64,000 nt of DNA, from the NCBI RefSeq assembly GCF_947179515.1, contig NC_067488.1, positions 38,699,842 to 38,763,841 of the forward strand, written 5' to 3'. Each line of letters opens with the position of its first letter. The first letter of the stretch is position 1. Shown here one piece after another: positions 53,228 to 63,411 of the stretch. Made by a program: the position numbers and the translations under genes. Source of the DNA: Apodemus sylvaticus. Taxonomy: Eukaryota; Chordata; Mammalia; Rodentia; Muridae. The notes below the pieces were generated by a model. That model was given only the letters and a program-made list of their open reading frames with translations. It made no database searches and had not been told where the DNA came from.

Positions 53228-54499
53228 CTATCTTGCTTTTTCCAGGGTGAAGTTTCCCTCCTTGTATTGGTGTTGTCCTCCTATTATCCTTTTTAGGGCC
53301 GGGTTTGTGGATAGATATTGGGTAAACTTGGTTTTGTCATGAAATATCTTAGTTTCTCCATCTATGGTGATTGAGAGTTTTGCTGGATATAGTAGTTTTG
53401 GTTGGCATTTGTGTTCTCTTAGAGTCTGCATGAGATTTGCCCAGGACCTTCTAGCCTTCATAGTCTCCGGTGAAAAGTCTGCTGTGATTCTGATAGGTCT
53501 TCCTTTATATGTTACTTGGCCTTTTTCTCTTACTGCCTTTAGTATTCTTTCTTTGTTTAGAACATTTGGTGTTTTGATTATTATGTGACGGGAAGTATTT
53601 CTGTTCTGGTCCAGTCTGTTTGGAGTTCTGTAGGCTTCTTGTATATTCATGGGCATCTCTCTCTTTAGGTTAGGGAAGTTTTCTTCCATAATTTTATTGA
53701 AGATATTTGCTGGCCCTTTAAGTTGTAAATCTTCACTCTCATCTATGCCTATAATCCTTAGGTTTGGTCTTCTCATTGTGTCCTGGATTTCCTGGATATT
53801 TTGGGTTACAAGCTTTTTGCATTTTGCATTTTCTTTAACTGTTGAGTCCATGGTTTCCATGGAATCTTCAGCATCTGAGATTCTTTCTTCTATCTCTTGT
53901 ATTCTGTTGTTGATATTTGCATCTCTGTCCCCTGATTTCTTCCCAAGGCTTTCTATCTCCAAAGTTGTCTCCCTTTGAGTTTTCTTAGTTGTTTCTACTT
54001 CTGATTTTAGATCCTGGATGGTTTTGCTTAGCTCCTTCACTTGCATGTTTGTGTTTTCCTGTAATTCTTTAAGAGATTTTTGTGTTTCCTCTTTCATGAG
54101 CTCAGCCTGTTGACCAAAGTTCTCCTGTATTTCTTTAAGAGTTTTTTGTGTTTCGTCTTTCATGACCTCAGCCTGTTGACCAAAGTTCTCCTGTATTTCT
54201 TTAAGTGTTTTTTGCATTTCCTCCTTGTTGGCTTTTGTATTCTCCTGAATTTCTTTCAATGATTTTTGTGTTTCCCTTGCAAGGGCTTCTAACTTTTGAT
54301 CCATTTTCTCCTGAATTTCTTTAAGTATGTCCTTCATGTGTTCCTGTACCAGCATCATGACCAGTGATTTTAAATCCAAATCTTGTTTTACTGGTGTGAT
54401 GGGGTATCCAGGACATGTTGGTAGAGGAGAATTGGGTTCAGATGTTGCCATATTGCCTTGATTTCTGTTAGTGACGTTCCTGCGTTTGCCTTTTGCCAT
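53228..54499 (-). CDS. L1 ORF1p, intact 423-residue RNA chaperone
   Basis: This is an uninterrupted frame from ATG at 54499 ('MAKGKRRNVTNRNQGN') to the stop at 53228. ORF1p is a trimeric cytoplasmic protein that coats L1 RNA and aids target-primed reverse transcription. Residues 1-45 are a basic, disordered head. About 48-240 is a long heptad-rich coiled coil with repeated 'KEIQEN' blocks, including two 66-bp tandem units. About 243-325 is the RRM ('RRPNLRIIGIDES'), and about 327-405 the C-terminal domain ('YKGRPIRITADFSPETMKAR'). It is longer than the ~361-codon span of the older copy at 46.4-47.4 kb because the coiled coil is expanded. It lies 59 bp upstream of ORF2. It is probably translatable if transcribed. 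Confidence 0.95.
   Translation of the reverse strand: MAKGKRRNVTNRNQGNMATSEPNSPLPTCPGYPITPVKQDLDLKSLVMMLVQEHMKDILKEIQEKMDQKLEALARETQKSLKEIQENTKANKEEMQKTLKEIQENFGQQAEVMKDETQKTLKEIQENFGQQAELMKEETQKSLKELQENTNMQVKELSKTIQDLKSEVETTKKTQRETTLEIESLGKKSGDRDANINNRIQEIEERISDAEDSMETMDSTVKENAKCKKLVTQNIQEIQDTMRRPNLRIIGIDESEDLQLKGPANIFNKIMEENFPNLKREMPMNIQEAYRTPNRLDQNRNTSRHIIIKTPNVLNKERILKAVREKGQVTYKGRPIRITADFSPETMKARRSWANLMQTLREHKCQPKLLYPAKLSITIDGETKIFHDKTKFTQYLSTNPALKRIIGGQHQYKEGNFTLEKAR
54067..54198 (-). repeat. Two tandem 66-bp units in the ORF1 coiled coil
   Basis: Units 54067-54132 and 54133-54198 differ at only a few bases, and a partial third begins at 54199. Each encodes 22 residues (about three heptads) of the type 'ETQKTLKEIQENFGQQAE'. 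The repeats keep both frame and heptad register. A 66-bp length-polymorphic unit at this place is, to my knowledge, typical of rat L1. Confidence 0.95.
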
Positions 54500-54974
54500 C
54501 TAGTTCTCACTGGTGTTAGTTTGTCCTGTCAGTGCTGGACTCACCAGTGCAAGCTGCCCCTTCCCAGTTGGCCTCTGGTGCACAGCTTACCTCCTGCACT
54601 GCTTGTAGACAGTGTGCTGCTGCCCAGGCTGTTCAGATCCCAAAGCAGGCACCCGAAGGCTCCCGCTGGGGCCTGCTGGATTCACTGGAGCACACTGACT
54701 TCTCCCAGCTGGCCACCCGGAAACCCAGCTAGCCACTTGCAGGACTTGGAGATGTGGTGCTGCCGCCCAGGCTGATCTGGGCAGCAGAACTCCCAACCGG
54801 GTTGGTGCACACAAGGCTAGCCTAGCTGCTCAGGCCCTGAGTCTAGGCAAAAGACTGGCTGGCCAATGTCGGTGCAAAGTTCCCCTCAGCTGTGGGTGTT
54901 AATTGGGTGTGTCAGGTGGCTAGGATGGTGGCGTGCGCGAGTTGCCTGAGAGTGCTGGGAGAGTCTGCTGGGCT

Positions 54975-55955
54975 AACAACCTCCTGGCTGGGTCAGCACA
55001 CAGATGGCCCAACGAGCAGCCCAGGGCTTGGGGGCAGTCCAGGGCCTGACCGTCTGAGACCCCTGATATGTCCGCCTCGGGCTATGCCTGTTAGCTGGTT
55101 TGGTTTTGCCTGCTAGGTCTCTCTGGCTTCCTGTAGGCAAAATGGCGGTGGTGCGCAAACTGGCCTGGATAAACAACCTCCTGGCCGGGTCGGCACACAG
55201 ATGGCCCACCGAGCAGCCCAGGACCTGGGGGCAGTCCAGGGCCTGACCGTCTGAGACCCCTGCTTTGTCCGCCTTGGGCTATGCCTGTTAGCTGGTTTGG
55301 TTTTGTCTGCTAGTCTCTCTGGCTTCCCGTAGGCAAAATGGCGGCGGTGCGTGCCGGCGGGGCAAACAAGCTCCTGGCTGGGTCGGCACACAGATGGCCC
55401 ACCGAGCAGCCCAGGACCTGGGGGCAGTCCAGGGCCTGACCGTCTGAGACCCCTGCTATGTCCGCCTTGGGCTATGCCTGTTAGCCGGTTTGGTTTTGCC
55501 TGCTAGGTCTCTTTGGCTTCCCGTAGGCAAAATGGCGGTGGTGCGCAAACGGCCCTGATAAACAACCTCCTGGCCGGGTCAGCACACAGATGGCCCACCG
55601 AGCAGTCCTGGGCCTGGGGGCAGTCCAGGGCCTGAGAGTCTGAGACCCCTGCTATGTCCGCCTTGGGCTATGCCTGTTAGCTTGTTTTGTTTTGCCTGCT
55701 AGGTCTCTCTGGCTTCCTGTAGGCCAAATGGCGGAGGTGCGGGCAGGCCCGGGCAAACAAGCTCCTGGCTGGGTCGGCACACAGATGGCCCACCGAGCAG
55801 CCCAGGACCTGGGGGCAGTCCAGGGCCTGACCGTCTGAGACCCCTGCTATGTCCGCCTCGGGCTATGCCTGTTAGCTGGTTTGGTTTTGCCTGCTAGGTC
55901 TCCCTGGCTTCCCTTAGGCAAAATGGTGGTGGTGCGAGCGCTGGCCCGGGAGGAA
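54975..55955 (-). repeat. Five tandem ~196-bp L1 promoter monomers
   Basis: Using the + strand anchor AACAA(C/G)CTCCTGGC, units begin at 54975, 55172, 55365, 55561 and 55756, with the next anchor at 55956. Spacings are 197, 193, 196, 195 and 200. The two units at 55172 and 55561 share junction wording ('GTGCGCAAAC', 'GGCCGGGTC'). Those at 55365 and 55756 share another ('GGGCAAACAAG', 'GGCTGGGTCGGC'). Two monomer types therefore alternate. Confidence 0.93.
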
Positions 55956-56299
55956 AAAAACCTCCTGGCCGGGTTTGCACCCCGGTGGACCCCCGATCAG
56001 CCCAGGGCCTGGGTGCAGGCCAACGCCCGTCGGGCTTAGACCCCCGCGATGTTGGTCTCGGGTTATATTTGTGTACCTCAGTCTGATTTTTCTGGCGACT
56101 GAGAACCAATATGGAGCCCTCGTAACTGACTGGCGGGAGGCAGAGTTCTGATGTGGCTTCTGTGTGGTGAAAGGCACCGTAAATCCACAGCTGCTTGCAG
56201 CCTGGCTGGCCAGCGATGGCCAGTGGTCGTGGGCGCTGGGTCTGCCTGGACCCTGTCTGCTTGGTTCTACTGCTGATGGCCCTTCCTCTGGACCAGCCG

Positions 56300-56329
56300 C
56301 TGCTGCTGCTGCTGCTGCTGCTGCCGCCG
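56300..56329 (-). repeat. (CAG)8 with CGG units at the L1 5' terminus
   Basis: The top strand has (CTG)8 at 56300-56323 followed by CCGCCG. On the L1 sense strand this is (CGG)2(CAG)8 starting about 12 bases from the L1 start. The poly-Ser frame across it starts at an ATG in flanking DNA (56364) and is not called as a gene. Confidence 0.95.
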
Positions 56330-56355
56330 CTCTGCAATATCAATTGTACATTTCT

Positions 56356-58307
56356 GTGTATCACTTTTTCTAATCATATGACACATGAAGTATTTTTTCT
56401 CATTGACAGAAACAGGTATGAGCTTTGTTTTGTGGATGAGGCCTTATATAAAATCAGAAAGTGATTCCATAATATTCTTCATGTTATTGCAGCAGTAGCC
56501 ATATATTGCCAGTTCATTTGTTATTATAGATCACAGGTCACCAGTTGAGTAAAATTTTAATAACATTTTTCCCTAGCAGTTTTTATTAGGACACAAAACT
56601 TGTCTATATGCAGAGAATAAAAGTTCGTTGTCTTCTCAGCTATAAATGAGACATTATATTGTGTTAATTTCTACTAAAGCTCAGAGATTATTGTGGAAGA
56701 AGAGTAAGAATGATTCTATGAGCCAGACATAGTAGATGTCTTTAGAAAATTATTATTTTCAGCAATATGATGTGGTTGTTGTTCTTATGAACTCACAGAG
56801 GTTGTAACTGTACATACAGAATCTGCAGAAAATCAATCCAACCAAAATCCTAGCATAGAAAAAGTAGTGATGCATATTGACAATTGATAATTTCTAGGTG
56901 ATAGAAAGTTTTTTTTTTTTATTTGTACAGCCTCTGAAATCTTTAGCTATGCTCCAGTAGTTGACAGTCCTTTTCCCATGTGCATAATGGCAGCACCAAA
57001 TTGACTCAGTGGGTTTTGAAATGATGACCACATATTGTTGGAAGGTGATAGTGATAGAGAGATAGGGGAGTCATTGAGTGTTGTGAAAGTAGAGGGTATA
57101 TTTAATCAAAATACAGCATATGAAATATGACATAAAAATGTATGCCCAGCTGCTCTGATTAGGGTGACTTCTATCCCATGTCTGAAAATGAAAAGGAATA
57201 TCTATTGCCCAAATACATAGGTGCAGCTTAAAGAGAATGTTTTCAAGACTAAAGTAGAGTAATATATCAGGACTTTAGTTTTTCTACATATACAATCACG
57301 TACAAATCATAATAGCTTTTTAAAGACTACAAATGCAGTATTGATAAAATGTTAGTGGCTATCATTGGGTGTGTCTAAATTCTCTATGTCATTCGTTTTT
57401 ACAGTAAAATTTGACCAGTACATTGTTTAGCTAACACATTCATTCCCTCATTCATTTGAGTGCCTTGATGTTTTGCTATGTGATTAGTGGATGTGATGTT
57501 CCTAAGCAGGATATAAAATGAGTTGGATATATCAGTCTACATCTGTAGAGCTATACTTGGCTCCTTGAACAAAGATTTCTAGTGGAGAAGGGAGTTGGAA
57601 CCAGGAAAATGAATAAAAGCCTTTTGAATATTTGAGAATCAAATAGTAGGCATAACAAAATTTTCTTCTTTTGGTATGTAAGTGGCATTTTAAAGAAGTT
57701 AACATCATGTATTATTTTGCTTAATTTGTATAATGAACAAACTTAAAACTTAGAGATGGCAAACTCCTAGTCTTATGTATTTTATACCTCCTCTGGCCTA
57801 TGAATGGAGACAAGAAACAGCAAGCATGGTTTCTATATGCCCTGACAATACTTAGATTTAATATGAGAGAAATGAAATACTGCAGATTTAAATAATTAGA
57901 GAATATCCTCCCTCATGCACTAGGTACTTGATTCTGGTAAAAGGTTCACTGTCACCTGTGGCTGTTATCTGGGTCTCCTTGTTCTAGTCTCTCCATGTGG
58001 TCTTCCTTCAAGAGCAACTTTGGGCATTCTGAACTACAGGGGCAATTTTCATTGAGTCAGCTTCTCTATAGAGTATTCCAGTTGATGAACAGAAGAGCAT
58101 GATTTGTACCATGTAATATTGATAAAACAGTTACAGAACTCAGAATCAATGGAAAGGTAATTGTAAATGATTTGATGAGAGGGAATGCTCAGATATTTTA
58201 GAGCGCATCCTTTAAAATGGCTACAGTGCTTACTCCATTCATAGATCACCCACGTTCATCTCAAATGCAAAATAAGCCAGATTCACATCAATATTTGCAA
58301 GATTCTT
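56356..58307. other. Unique AT-rich sequence, no gene recognised
   Basis: Host DNA resumes right after the L1 target duplication. No recognised exon, RNA gene or repeat. Confidence 0.5.
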
Positions 58308-58494
58308 TTGTAAAGATCTATTTATTTATTTTATGCATGTAAGTACACTATCACTATCTTCAGACACACTAGAAGAGGGCATCAGATCCCATTACAGATG
58401 GTTGTGAGCCACCATGTGGTTGCTGGGAGTTGAACTCAGGACCTCTGGAGGAGCAGTCAGTGTTCTTATCCGCCAAGCCATCTCTTTAGTCCTA
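58308..58494 (-). mobile_element. B2 SINE with perfect 15-bp target duplication
   Basis: On the - strand it has the tRNA-derived head (its top-strand complement reads 'CGCCAAGCCATCTCTTTAG'). The body 'CAACCATCTGTAATGGGAT' follows, then 'CCTCTTCTAGTGTGTCTGAA', and an AT-rich end with TAAATAAATA. The duplication ATTTGCAAGATTCTT occurs at 58293-58307 and 58495-58509. B2 is transcribed by RNA polymerase III and mobilised by L1 enzymes. Confidence 0.96.
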
Positions 58495-58509
58495 ATTTGC
58501 AAGATTCTT

Positions 58510-59384
58510 AGCTTATCCCCTACACTAAAAATCTAGGGAGAAATATAGACTCCTAGGCAGTTATTATCAACAGAATTTCAGAGCCTAGTTTAATTAAAAC
58601 AATTTCAGGAACATCTACGTTGAAAATGTCTGGTGCTACAATAATGTGGATATTGAGTGCCTCAGTCTTAGAATGAGCACCTATTTCCTTTTTTCCTCTT
58701 TAATAGCTCTTTGGGACCATTTGCCCATGATTTTCTGAATACTAGGATGATATTTAGCGCTGAACATCTACAAATAACTTGGACTTGACTTAGTTGACTC
58801 ACCCATTTCTCAGAGAAGCAGGGAAAACAAATAAGAAAATATCGAATATCATAGGTGCATAAAGAAAAATGCCCCATAAAGATAAATTGTGCAGGCAATG
58901 CAGAAACATTAAACTTTTAAAATAATTTGTATGGAGAGATGATTTGGATTTAAAGAATATTAAATATTCATATATAAGGAAAGGGCATTTTTTAATCTCT
59001 AGGAAATAAAATCTCACAAATGGTACAGATGTAAAATATTGGCTCACTGGATAGCCTAGGAACCAATACTTGCTGATCATTCACAGTGACATATCCTAAA
59101 ACTATCTGTGGCAACAGCAGTATGCACATGCCACATAAAACTGGTTTGCACCAGACTAAGTGAACTTCATTGAAGCAAACTCCATTTGACTTTCAACCCT
59201 GGACCTGCATTTTTCTGCAACCTGCCCATCATGTAGTCAAACAGTCCTTTAAACATGAGAGAATATCCCTTGTATTCATTCATTTTCCTAAGATTTCTCA
59301 AGGATAAATTAGTCACAACATTGCTCCACTCTTTAGACATTGATTATAGAAATGAACATAATCTTGTAGAAATGCAGCTGTGGG
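58510..59384. other. Unique AT-rich sequence, no gene recognised
   Basis: No recognised feature. Confidence 0.5.
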
Positions 59385-59475
59385 GGTGCACATATATAAT
59401 CTTAGAAATTGAGAGGTGTAGTCATATACTCTCAAGAGTTCAAAGGCATCCTTGACAATATAGAAATCTCAGGGC
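59385..59475 (+). mobile_element. Very degenerate B1-like SINE relic
   Basis: 'GTGGGGGTGCACATATATAA' followed by 'CTTAGAAATTGAGAGG' and 'GAGTTCAAAGGCATCCTTG' keeps the B1 order (GGTGGTGCACACCTTTAATCC, GAGTTCAAGGCCAGCCTGG) with many changes. Confidence 0.45.
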
Positions 59476-59499
59476 TCTTCTTCAAAAGTAGGTATGTAG

Positions 59500-60350
59500 C
59501 AGTGGAGGAGAGGGAACTGGGGGTAAACACTAGAATGTCCCAGATGCCAGGGACCCAAGAAGTTCCCAGGACCCAACAGGGAGGACTTCAGATGAAATAT
59601 CCAACAAAGGGGAGATCAAACGTGTACAGACCATATCCAGTAGATAGGCACAGCTACCAGTTGTGGGATAGGGCCACCCACTCACCTCAAAAATATTAAT
59701 TCAGAATGTCTCCTATCAAAAGGAAATTCAAGGACAAAGGTTAAGAGTAGAAACAGAAGGAAAGGCCATCCAGTGACTGCCCTACCTATGGATCCATCCC
59801 ATCTGCTGACAACAAACCCAGACACTATTGCTGATGTCAAGAAGTCCTTACTGACAGGACCCCGGTATAGCTGTCCCGTGACAGGCATTACCAGAGCTGG
59901 ACCAATAAAGATGCAGATGTACATAGTCAAACAAGATAGAGTGCCTGGAGAAGTTAGGGCAAGGATTGTAGGAGCTGATGGGTTTTGCAACCTCATAGGA
60001 AGAACAACAATAGTAACCAACCAGACCCCCTAGAGTTGCCAAGGACTAAACCACCAACCATAGAGTACACAGGGGGTACCCATGGCTTCAGCTAGATAAG
60101 TATCACAGGATACCCTTACATGGCATCACTGGGAAGGGAGTCCCTTGGTTCTGTGAACGCCTGATGACCCAGGAGTGGGGAAAACTAGGGTATTGAGGCA
60201 GGAGTGGGTGGGTGGGTGGGTGGGTGGGTGGGTGGGGGAACACCCTCATAGAGGCAGAGGGGAGGGATAAAGGTATAAGGGACTTGTAGAGGGAAAATTG
60301 GGAAAGGGGATAACATTTGAAATGTAAGTAAATAAAATAACCAATAAAAA
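59500..60350 (+). mobile_element. Old L1 3'UTR fragment (Lx-like), long
   Basis: About 850 bp of old murine L1 3'UTR: 'GACCCAAGAAGTTCCCAGG', 'GGAAGAACAACAATAGTAAC', 'CCATGGCTTCAGCTAGATAA' and 'GATAACATTTGAAATGTAAG', then a tail with AATAAAAATG. It shares its 3' half with 24.2-24.6 kb. A (GTGG)n run at 60204-60235 expanded inside it. Open frames here (59409-59699 and 59682-60020) are UTR artefacts. Confidence 0.82.
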
Positions 60351-61123
60351 TGAAAAAGAAGATGCATGCGAGCATAACTTAAAATCCAAAATCCAAACAC
60401 AATCACAAAAAAGACAAGGAAGACATATTGATTATTCTGGATCAGTCATAATAAAGGATAGGCCTAGGATAATACAATCAAAGTCAAGAAATCTTCTTAG
60501 GGTGTAAGTTGAAATATATGCATAGTGATTACTCAACAGAGGAACCTTTAGTAATCTGTTGTACAAATGACCAAAGCCTTCTTTGGAACCAGTAATAAGT
60601 GAAATGAGAATTTTATATAATCCAAAATTGACTCAGCTTCATCTAGGTGATTTGCTCATGTCCTACCATGGTCCAAAGTTGCCTTTACAGAAATGAATTC
60701 ATACTTCAATTAAATATAGCATTGGAAAAATAAAAGAATATTCTGATAAGGTATGTATCTAATTGTTTTGTTACTTGCTGAGACCAGATAAATTTATCAC
60801 AGAATTATAGAGACTAATGATGGTCTTTTCCAGTGAGTACTATGAAAATGGCAGCACGCTCATTTGTGTAATCTAGACAAGATGCTTGGATGACCAGTAA
60901 TAGTCTTTGTTTTAAATTTCCATTTTGTGTGAAAATGGTGTTTCAACTTATAGACTAAAATTTCCTGTCAGATATTATAAGAAACTGACAGTTTCCCTTC
61001 TTATAATAAAGAATATGCAAAGATAGAAAAAAAAGAGGTCATATGCAATCTGTTTCAAATCAATTTAATTTTTAATGTTTTATGTGAATCTTTCTCTATC
61101 CTCCTTCTCTCTCCACCACCACC
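60351..61123. other. Unique AT-rich sequence, no gene recognised
   Basis: No recognised feature. Confidence 0.5.
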
Positions 61124-61155
61124 CGTGTGTGTGTGTGTGTGTGTCTGTGTGTGTG
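61124..61155. repeat. (GT)n microsatellite
   Basis: GT dinucleotides with one CT interruption. Confidence 0.95.
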
Positions 61156-63411
61156 ACACATGTGTGCAGGTACACACAGATGTAATTTGATGGTGGCAAG
61201 TGTTCTATCTGAAATTGCAGGTAGTTCTGAACCACCTGACATGGGTGCTGGAAAACAAACTGGTACTCTGCAAGAGCAGTAAGTACTCTGTCTCTCTCTA
61301 ATTCTACACCATGTCCCAAGGATCTGCCCTAGGTTGTATATTTCAATCCTGAAACATCTGGGCCTTAAATATTATCTTATTCATTAATTTTATGAATCCT
61401 CTTTTAAGGCAATTTTAAGGCAAGGGTTTGTGCACTTGCTATTTCCATGCATACAACATTGTTGTAGTGCCCCTTGGAATCATTAGCAATGGTGGCTCAG
61501 TGAATGCTTTTGCCTCTTCATTCTTTTTGAGATGGCAATTAGGTCTCAGGGTAGAAATGACTGACTCTTCAATGTGGAGCCATTTGATCACATACTAAAT
61601 ATGCCTCTGCACCAGAATTTTCTCATTCAGAATTAGCAAACTGTTCTAGGGAAGTGTACTAATTCTGCATCAAACAGGAATCCAGCTTTGTATCACCACA
61701 TGGTAGATCATCAGTTGCCTGAGATTTTCTTGTTAATGGTTTATTAATGTAGTTGTCATCTGAGAGTTTGAGTATTTTAATTTTGTGTGATCTGAACATC
61801 AGTTTTGACATTCTTGATTCCAACATCCTCCTGGATCACTTGGAATGTTTCCTTGGCTTAGCAGAACTGACTTTGAGTGGGTTCCCCTCATGCTTTCTCA
61901 GCAACTGTTCTTCCTGCAGAGATGGACCTGTTTCCTGAAGCATCAGGATGATGTATATGGATCCATGAGAAGCCCAGATTGGTGCATACATGCAGCCTGT
62001 CAGCCCACTCTTGTTCATGTCTATGTCATCTTCTAAAGCAGAAGCGTGCAAAGGAAACCATCTTTGATGCTGGCTTAAGACACTCAAGTTCTGTCTTTAG
62101 GATACAGGCTAATTTACCTCAAGTAACTTGGTGTTTTCTCTAGAAGCAGGGAGAGAGTGGATCTTTGTCATACAGGCTCAGTGAGAATTCTCAGGATATC
62201 TAGTATGTCACACAGTCCTGTGTGGAAGACCACCAACCTGAAAGGGCATCTCATAATAAGTTCTAATAAAATATATAATTACTGGCTGGATATCAACATC
62301 GTGGTGCCAACAAGGACATGGTAAGAATTAAAACTGACTCTTAGACTGGAAATTTTAAATCTTCTCTTTCCTTCTGGTTACATATTTTAAAGATAAATTC
62401 ATACAAATTTCCCTCCTACTCTGGTTTATAAATTCATCTTATACATTGGATTATACATTGCTTTTGAAGGAGGCAGTTCTGAATTCATTAGTTTTGCAGT
62501 TTTATATAGGAAATTATCTCATTTATATACATTCAGAACTGGGAACCAGAATATTTTCAAGAGAAATTGGAAGTAATATTAATGGTCATTCTTTACATTA
62601 ATTTAAGGAAAATACTGGGAGTGTCCTTGACAAAAAGTAAAAAGTAAATTACTTTACTTGTAAACCTAGCATAAACATTTTTAAAACAGTGAAGAGATAG
62701 TTAACAAATTAAAATTTTTCTGAGTCATTTTATCACAAGTTGGAAGTAACATCTTTATATTCACATTTCTACATTCCTGAAATATTTCTAACATTGAATT
62801 TCTTATATGGTTTTATATATAATAGGCATAAAAATTCAGTCTTCTAAAATACATATATCAATGTGCCTTTGAATTTCTTCCCCTTTCTGAAACCACATCC
62901 CTGGGACAACCAAATCAGAACTCTGCTCCACATCCCTTAAAGCCTACTGCTCTTATAACTTTTTTTTCACATACAGCCCCCAAACAGTTTTAATTATAAA
63001 TATCATAAAAGTATCCCAAATTATGTCTTCATTTTTCTTCTGTTGCCTAAAAGTGCCTTTTCTTATTTATAAATTCATAATAAATTTATGAATCCTCAAT
63101 GTTACAATCTTTGGTCTTATGTCCATGTGCATCCAGAACACCAGCCTATACTCCACTCATTGATCATCACAACAATTGATGTCCCTGAATATTTTCAGCT
63201 ATCACAGTTTTTATAACTGCCTAGGATTGTCTTTCTGCCTTCCTTTCTGATAGACTTTGTACTATAGTTTCAACTGAAGTTTATTTGATGGGAACTCTAA
63301 TAAAATCATCCTGCCTTCCTTAGGAAGAACTGGAAACTACTTTTAATTAAAAAAAAATTTGATCCATACCTCCAGAATTGCCTGGTTGTTTAAATACAGC
63401 AAACAATTCTC
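61156..63411. other. Unique AT-rich sequence, no gene recognised
   Basis: No recognised exon, RNA gene or mobile element. Two overlapping + strand frames at 61753-62036 have no familiar motif. Confidence 0.5.

Larger units (their letters stand above)
49095..56339 (-). mobile_element. Full-length LINE-1, 7,245 bp, ORF1 intact, ORF2 broken
   Basis: It is complete from a GC-rich 5'UTR (56339-54500) through ORF1 (54499-53228), a 59-bp spacer, ORF2 (53168-49345), 3'UTR (49344-49104) and a 9-base tail (poly(T) at 49095-49103). The perfect 16-bp target-site duplication TCAATTGTACATTTCT lies at 49079-49094 and 56340-56355, so both ends are the true insertion ends. Three ORF2 lesions (stop, 1-nt deletion, stop) make it unable to supply its own enzyme. 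Few other differences and the perfect duplication point to a fairly recent insertion. The short tail may reflect loss of A residues. Confidence 0.97.
54500..56339 (-). promoter_or_regulatory. L1 5'UTR with internal promoter, GC/CpG-rich
   Basis: 1.84 kb of GC-rich sequence in an AT-rich window, upstream of ORF1. L1 5'UTRs carry an internal RNA polymerase II promoter that starts at or near base 1. From the 5' end: a 5' segment with CAG repeats (56339-56116), a diverged monomer (about 56115-55956), five monomers (55955-54975), then a 475-bp non-repeated part next to ORF1. YY1-like motifs (sense CCGCCATTTTG) sit in the monomers. CpG content suggests methylation as the normal control. Confidence 0.85.

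Noticed and set aside
54975..55955. Evenly spaced repeats considered as a CRISPR-like array
   Set aside because: Units are nearly identical along their whole ~196 bp, with no short repeat plus unique spacer pattern, and they sit inside an L1 5'UTR of a mammal.
54540..56339. GC/CpG-rich block considered as a host gene CpG-island promoter
   Set aside because: It lies entirely inside the L1 target duplications and leads directly into L1 ORF1.
55894..56364. 156-codon frame with a poly-Ser run, considered as an extra L1 ORF
   Set aside because: Its ATG is in flanking host DNA, the Ser run is the CAG repeat, and the rest reads through promoter monomers.
59682..60020. Opposed 86-112-codon frames
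   Set aside because: They fall in an old L1 3'UTR.
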